Positions 58,234 through 64,000 of a DNA stretch of 64,000 nt are shown here, in pieces. The translations under genes and the position numbers were made by a program. The stretch lies in assembly GCA_963932465.1 (NCBI GenBank), contig OZ010788.1:675636484-675700483 (forward strand), given 5' to 3'. How positions within the stretch are numbered: the stretch's first letter is position 1; each line of letters opens with the position of its first letter. Source of the DNA: Maratus speciosus (taxonomy: Eukaryota > Arthropoda > Arachnida > Araneae > Salticidae). The notes below the pieces were generated by a model, which had not been told where the DNA came from, ran no database searches, and worked only from the letters and a program-made list of their open reading frames with translations.

Positions 58234-59206
58234 TAGAGGTCTGCACGGGCCGAAATTTCCAGCCCCGGGCCCGGCCAGACGCATAGAAAAAAATTCAGCC
58301 CGGCCCGATACAAAAATTAAAATTTCGGCCCGGCCCGGAAAAAAGTTAAAATCTCTGCCCGAGCTCGGCCCGGCTCAGGTAAATTTCTAGAAAACATTGA
58401 TTTTTAAGTCTATTTGGTTAAAAATTGGTCTCGTATGAGGAGTTCTGGCCAAATATATTTATCTTGACTTTTTATTTCATGTTTATAATCTTCATTTTTA
58501 TAGAAGTGTCGCAGGGTGCGATATTTATTTTTTTAATGAATCTCTATTTCTTGTATGTAATGTTTCCGTTATCATTAATATTGTTAATCCATATTCCACG
58601 TATTGAAGTGTTAAAAATCTGAAAAATGCTATATAGTAAAACCTTCTAAGACGGAATTGCATAGAAAAGAAAAAAAAAAGCGTTATAGACATGTTCCCTT
58701 CTTAGCAAGTGTAAATGTATTATATATTCTTTTCTTACGTATTATTATATTCATTTTGAATGGATCAACACGTTTTTCAGATTAAAACAGGGTTCCGTCC
58801 TAGGCAGGTTCCTTTTCACACGTTTTACTATATTTTAATTTAGCTATATTTTAATAATCGTAGAAATTTACTATTCTTTAAAAAGAATAAATTTTAAAGT
58901 TTAAGTGCAGAATAATGGCGATTTAAAAGGTCTGCATTTTTTGCAAAAATGTTTGGACCAGGCCTAATTTAACTAACCTTTGAATGGACCAGGCCACGCT
59001 GAGACAATGATTTTCATACGGGCTGGGTCAAAACTAGGACTGAAAATTTTGGGCCGTGACGACTAGGAATGAAACCATTCCCGGCTCTGTACAGAAAAAA
59101 CAAGTTAGTCTCTGCCCGTCCCGAGTGCCGTGAATGAAAATCGGCCCGAGCCCGGTCCGCGGGCTTTTCCGGTCTCGGGCCACGGGTCGAGCCGGGCAGA
59201 TCCTTA
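58234..59206. mobile_element. hAT element copy, inverted, with 8-bp TSD
   Basis: Starts TAGAGGTCTGCACGGGCC and ends in degenerate GCAGATCCTTA. Flanks TATCTTGG (58226-58233) and TACCTTGG (59207-59214) match at 7 of 8. Interior is the reverse complement of 20200-21000 and 39010-40027. Confidence 0.85.
58634..58830. mobile_element. Passenger MITE within the hAT copy
   Basis: TAGTAAAACCTTCTAAGACG and CACACGTTTTACTA as inverted ends between TA dinucleotides; same position as in the sister hAT copies. Confidence 0.65.
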
Positions 59207-61289
59207 TACCTTGGTGGTTACCTTTGTTATATCTTGTCATTATTTCTATATAGTTTCAAACCATTCTCATTTGTATAAAATTTCTGTTAAAGGTTTTTGG
59301 AGCTCTAATGCAAAACTTGAACTCTGTGCTCAAATCTAAAAGTAGCTATACTTTGTGATACATTTCTAAATTAACTTTTCTTCGGAAACTCATGGAATGG
59401 GCAGGTATTCTTATTCAGAAACTATGTCACAGAAGAGTGCTTTCCATTTTTTGGTCAAGGCAAAAGATTTTTAAGAAAACATGCCAAAGTGGAAGTTTTG
59501 ATCCGAATTTTGGACGTGACAGCGCGAGAAAACAGAAAAACATGTCGTCACGTGACTAAATCACTTATAACTTGATAAGTAATTTATTTATCAAAAAATG
59601 TAAAACACCATTCGATTTCAAATTGCTTTAACCCTTTCAGGAGCAAGGTACTTGTATCCGTGAAACGTTGAAATAATTAAATAACACCAGTATTTACAAG
59701 AAAATTTATTTGTAAAGAAGTAAAAGCGTATTTTCGCGTGCTTAATAAAAGTGAAATTTTCATAAAAAAATTCGGATGCCAATGTGGCAATTGGGGATTA
59801 AAATTATGTGATACCATAGCTGCATCAAGGCCTTCAAGGGCTGGAAGTGCCATGCTTTTGTACAAAAACATGTACATGCATTTTTTTTCTTTATTCGACT
59901 GTGTAATTGTGCGAGAAAAAGTGCGATAAAGAAATTGTGCAATGGCTAGAAGTTTAAAAAAATTGCAGCAAAAACAATCGTCAAAATGAACTCAGCGTTA
60001 CTCACGTACATGATTTTGCTTTTAATACAGATAATAGAGCCTTATGGTTACCGTTTACTTATTGTGATTTCATATTCATAATCCATCGGGCAACCGCAGA
60101 ATTTCACGCTCGCGATTTCTTGCGAACTGCAGAAAACCCATTAGGCCAGGTATTTCGGAGAAGAAAATTTTTTGTTCCTTAAAAACACCACATCATACAA
60201 TTAACTCCGTATTCTTTTATACAGAAATGGGCGCCACGAGTTAATAGTTTCTATACGGTTAGATATTCTCTGGAACTGAGTCATCCTTAGTTTATTTTTT
60301 TTTTAATGGCGGCCTATTAAAAATTTAATAACCAGAGAAGATCGTAAAACCGGACTTTGGGCAGGTGAAGCGTCTCGAATACAAGGACAAACGAAATAGA
60401 TCGATTTTTATGGAAACCACTTTTTTTTCTCTCGTGTTATCATAAAATATTGCTATTGAACTGCATCTGCAAAATCGTAGTTTAACCCTTTATCTACTGA
60501 CGGTACTTATAAGTACCATTAAAATAACTTGTTATAAAATTCATTGAATACATCGATTCGTTGTCATACAGTTTAGAATGAGTTATAGGTACATTACTTT
60601 ATCTTGTTCCAAAAGCATGATGGGCTACACAAAATAAAAATATTTTTTAAAGGATCATTTCTTTTGATTTTGCGTCTTTTCAGCTCTCTTGGCGTTGGGG
60701 GAATTTTTCAATCCGAAAATATTTCTATTGTAAGAACATTCTATTGGTGCATTCGCTAATTCTACAAGATACTAAGAAAAACATTTAAAATAAAATATTT
60801 GAGTGGGGTTATAAATAGTGCACAAAATCCCTATAAATTCAAATTTAATGAATCCTTCTAAAAATTTATTAAATGATTGAGTAAATCTTCTCATGTAGTT
60901 TAAACAATTCACGAAAAATGCTTTAGAAGATAAAATTTTCTTGAATTCATAATTCAGTACATAAACGGTTAAGATGCCTTGGAACATTTAAAATATCATT
61001 AAAATGACAAAGGTAGATATTTTGTATTCATAATAAAGGCATTGCCAAGATATAAAAAAGGATGATATGCATTTTAAAATTGAGTTTAAATTGTCTTATT
61101 ACAGAAAATCGAGGGCTTGCCAACGTTGACCTTCGGCACACATATTTATACAAGTCGGAAATTGTACGTCAAAAGTGGCAAATGAGGTGCGTTCGAACTG
61201 TAACTCGTTTTACAAATAGTCAGATCTCGGTGCCATAGCGGTTTCACTCTTATGTAAAAATGCATGAATACAAAATTTATGACGATTCT
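59207..61289. other. No gene recognised
   Basis: Two TTTAACCCTTT motifs (59628 and 60482) resemble piggyBac-like starts, but no matching right ends were found. The 71-codon frame at 60772 and frames near 59.7 kb have no domain or splice support. Confidence 0.45.
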
Positions 61290-61510
61290 ATATAGATTCA
61301 ATTCAATAATACGTCAATAATAGGACTGCCTCTTCAATAGGACGTCATCACCATGGCAACTTAGAATCATGGCCTATCATGGGAATTGAATTCATTTAAT
61401 TCATGACGTATGATAGTATTTAATAGAATAATCACCATGGCAACCTAGAATCAAGACCTATCATGGGCTGTCATTGAATTATTGACGTAGGATAGGATTA
61501 AATAGAACGA
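61290..61510. repeat. Two-copy 84-bp tandem repeat
   Basis: TCACCATGGCAAC then TAGAATCA occurs at about 61347 and 61431, each followed by CCTATCATGGG and a TGACGTA motif. Confidence 0.75.
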
Positions 61511-62219
61511 AGAAAACTGTTATTAATATCTTTTTACTTTCTTCTGTCATCAATAGAAGAAAGTATTGTAATCGAAATTTTTTTCGACTTCCGGTTTTCG
61601 ACGGATTGACATGTTTTAAGGGTCAGAGATCCCAAAAAACATGTTTATAGAAAATGTCTGCCTATCCGTGTGTCCGTCGCCATTGTACCATCAAAAAGTG
61701 TATGCAGTTATGCGTACAATCAAACCATTTTTTTTTTGTTTAAGTTTTTGGCTATGACAAGCAGCTCCTTCCTTCATTTGTAAAAAAATACGCCGGAAGG
61801 GGGCGCTGTCATAGCAATTTTTGTGCCATTTTGAATAGTGTACCATCGGAAAGTGTATGAAGTGAAGCATAGAATTGAACCAATTTTTTTGTGTATGTTT
61901 TTGACCATGGCAAGAAGGTCCTCCCTTAACGTGGAAAAATTCCGCCGAAAGGGGGAGCTGTAATAGCAATTTTCTGCAATCTTCTTAATTTTTCTTAGTT
62001 CTATTGTACACCAGTGGCTCGTGAATCGACGGAAACTTCCCCTCCTGATAAGCCGACTATTTGTGATTTTAATCAATATCATGATCGAGATGAACTCGTT
62101 TTTACTCCGATTAATTAATTGAAGCAGAAATTTAAGATGAAAGTCAAAGTTGACGTAGTATTGAACTAATAAAAATGAAATATTGACACCTGTAACAACA
62201 TTTTTGAAATATTAAAATA

Positions 62220-63407
62220 CAGCTGGCTCTCTGTTTAACGACTTTCAAGGAACCTCGAAAAATCGTCCTTAAATAGAGATCGTCCTTAAACAGAATTTGG
62301 GGGAAAATAATATTTGAAAAACATTTCCCTTCACACTTTACAGGCTTAAGACAGTGTCAATACTTTTCTCAATGTATTGGCGTGTTTAGAACTGTTTTAT
62401 TTATTTATTTAAATTTATTTTATGTTGTCTTTCTTTCTTATTATTTTATTGATACGGATAACGAATATAATAATTCATATTTCTATTGCACAAATACAAA
62501 TTGCATTAATTATACTGCATACAATGTTACTTACAGTATAATAAAAATATTTATAATACATTTAATTAAACAAATTAAGTTTTTAAAAAATCAAAAAGTG
62601 TAGATTGTTTCAATGGTGGTCTCATTTTTAGTACCCTTTCTTCAAGCTTTTTAAGAAGGTTGAATGAGTCATCTTCCATATTTAATGGAACAATGTACTG
62701 GCGAAGAATATCCAGGGCAGAATTTGCATCTGAGTAAGTAGGAGGTGGTGTCTCGCTTTCTGAATCATCAGCATTATCACCATCTTCTGCATCTGAAGTT
62801 GCATTTTCATTTGCGATGTCTTCATAAATTTATTCTAAATTTCTGAAGTTGGTCGTTAAAAGTCTTCGTCACAATCGATAGAATATTTTACTGAAACATC
62901 TTCATCACCAACAAGACTTTTCCATTCTTCGGTGGCAATATCTTCTGTGTCGAGTTGTGCATCTGTTATATCCATTTGTTCTTGAATGGCAATTCCAGAT
63001 GCCCAAAAGCAGTTCTCAATTGTGCAAGGAGAAACTTCTTTCGAGGCTGATGTAATCATGTGCATGTCTCCCAAAATTGTAAATTTTTAAATTTCATTTT
63101 TGTCAGCAAAATTATTTAATAATTTCCTAATTAAGGATTTTGGTAATATGCTTTTACACTACAAATGATTCCCAGGTCTAGTGGCTGCAACTTACTTGTA
63201 TAATTAGCGGTAAAAAATGAATTGACACATTTGTATATCCTGGAATATACGAAATACATCTGAAAAATACGTGAAAATCGTCGTTAAACAAAAACAATTT
63301 CGTCTTTAAATAGAGATTTTTTTACTTAAAGGAGCCGGAACCGCAAAAAATCGTCCTTAAGTAGAGATCGTCGTTAAGTAGAGCGACGTTAAACAGAGAG
63401 ACGACTC
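62220..63407 (-). mobile_element. Shortened Tigger/pogo element
   Basis: Left end CAGCTGGCTCTCTGTTTAAC and right end GTTAAACAGAGAGACGACTC are inverted with TA outside. Additional internal CGTCCTTAAATAGAGATCG-type subterminal repeats lie at both ends. Only the transposase C-terminus remains, in antisense. Confidence 0.85.
62575..63074 (-). pseudogene. C-terminal remnant of a Tigger transposase
   Basis: Minus strand: VSPCTIENCFWASGI matches the TIxNCFxHAGF segment that follows the catalytic core. It is followed by an acidic tail (VGDEDVSVKYS and, past a stop, DAEDGDNADDSESE). Then come a helical SALDILRQYIVPLN, LLKKLEERVLKM and finally KQSTLFDFLKN. QSTLFDFL at 62584-62607 fits the PIP-box pattern. 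HTH and DDE regions are gone. A stop and a frameshift interrupt the tail. Confidence 0.8.
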
Positions 63408-63451
63408 TATATGAGATAGAAGAAAGTTTTGGGATTGGCACATCCAACTAG

Positions 63452-63894
63452 TTTTTCTTAGTTGTCAAAAATTTGAAATCACTCGACACCATTCAATTTC
63501 AAACCATTCGGTTGGGTAGTTTTTGCGCTGTTTTAGGCGGACGGACCAGATGACAACTGCAGGTGCTATGTATTTACATAATTACGAACGCACCTAAAAA
63601 ATGACATGATTTCAATTTTAGTTTCATTATACACCTTGAAGCCCTGAAGATACACCTCTATTCAAACTTAAAATACATATGAACACAATATACAATCATT
63701 AATAGTTTTTTTCATTCGAAAAATATTCGAGACTTGGTTTTGAAATATCGGGTCAACTTGAACCTGACAAGAAAGAATCAAAACTGAACCCGAAACATTT
63801 GAAGAAAAACCCGTCCCGCAGTGAAAAAAAAAATAGTGTCAACCCGACCCGGTGCAGGACTCTCGTAGGAACACCCGTCCTGCCAGCGGAATAC
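63452..63894. other. Spacer with a hAT-like GGGTC-rich trace
   Basis: 63470-63600 resembles, inverted, the sequence near 37400-37520. 63740-63890 has AACCCGACCC and ACCCGTCCTGCC motifs like the 26879-27520 remnant. No gene. Confidence 0.4.
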
Positions 63895-64000
63895 AGTAAA
63901 ATCTCTGTAAGGCGGACTCTATGTAAAACGGAAATCTATATAACTCGGAAAGGTTTTCAAGTCCCTGCAAATCCACAGACATAGAGTAAAATTTGTCTAA
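63895..64000. mobile_element. Left end of a Tigger-type element, cut by the window edge
   Basis: CAGTAAAATCTCTGTAAGGC followed by GGACTCTATGTAAAACGG has the form of the other Tigger-type ends here and is preceded by TA. The rest lies outside the window. Confidence 0.5.

Larger units (their letters stand above)
61531..63451 (+). mobile_element. Helitron/HINE-like element, copy 4, split by Tigger
   Basis: Begins TTTTTACTTTCTTCTGTC and ends AGATAGAAGAAAGTTTTGGG then CAACTAG|T, as in the other copies. Its central units are a different subtype. TGTACCATCNNAAAGTGTATG recurs at about 61685 and 61850 (period 165), with GGGGGCGCTGTCATAGC-like motifs in each. The Tigger element 62220-63407 is inserted near the right end. 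Confidence 0.6.

Noticed and set aside
59628..60500. piggyBac-like MITE starting TTAACCCTTT at 59628 or 60482
   Set aside because: Both motifs have the same orientation and no AAGGGTTAA partner end was found.

Overview
This is AT-rich, intron-era eukaryotic DNA with no recognisable complete host gene. The mix of Tigger/pogo, Tc1/mariner, hAT and piggyBac-like DNA transposons, Helitron-type repeats, BEL/Pao and Gypsy-like LTR elements and a Penelope-like element suggests an arthropod. A chelicerate such as a spider is my guess, from general familiarity rather than a diagnostic host gene. Nothing looks bacterial: there are no operons, rRNA or CRISPR arrays.

Layout. 1-5343: two Helitron/HINE-like repeats and a hAT-like element. 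5344-15047: a nest in which a Tc1/mariner-type foldback was split by a Tigger element, which was then split by a second foldback rich in GTGACGTCAC and by a GC-rich hAT element. The inner foldback holds a palindrome with two head-to-head tRNA-like cloverleaves and a degenerate satellite. 15516-15689: the best candidate for a real host exon (58 codons, minus strand, clean splice sites). 16157-19859: an internally deleted Gypsy-like LTR element inserted in an older repeat. 20200-28400: hAT, Tigger, Helitron and palindromic MITE remnants, plus a weaker candidate terminal exon at 21745-21917. 29855-34748: a Penelope-like element whose domain order looks like the Naiad clade. 34747-36560: a ~330-bp satellite. 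36900-45500: Tigger, hAT and piggyBac-like elements and a SINE-like insertion. 46290-55800: an old minus-strand BEL/Pao pol pseudogene broken by a Tc1 foldback, by a probable piggyBac-like MITE, and by a younger, nearly complete BEL/Pao element inside that MITE. 56666-64000: more Tigger, hAT and HINE copies.

The genes do not work together as a pathway. All recognised coding sequence is transposase or retroelement polyprotein, all of it broken. The window is best read as a stratigraphy of insertions, many dated relative to one another by nesting, target-site duplications and paralogous empty sites. Four divergent Tigger remnants all keep a C-terminal PCNA-binding (PIP-box-like) motif.
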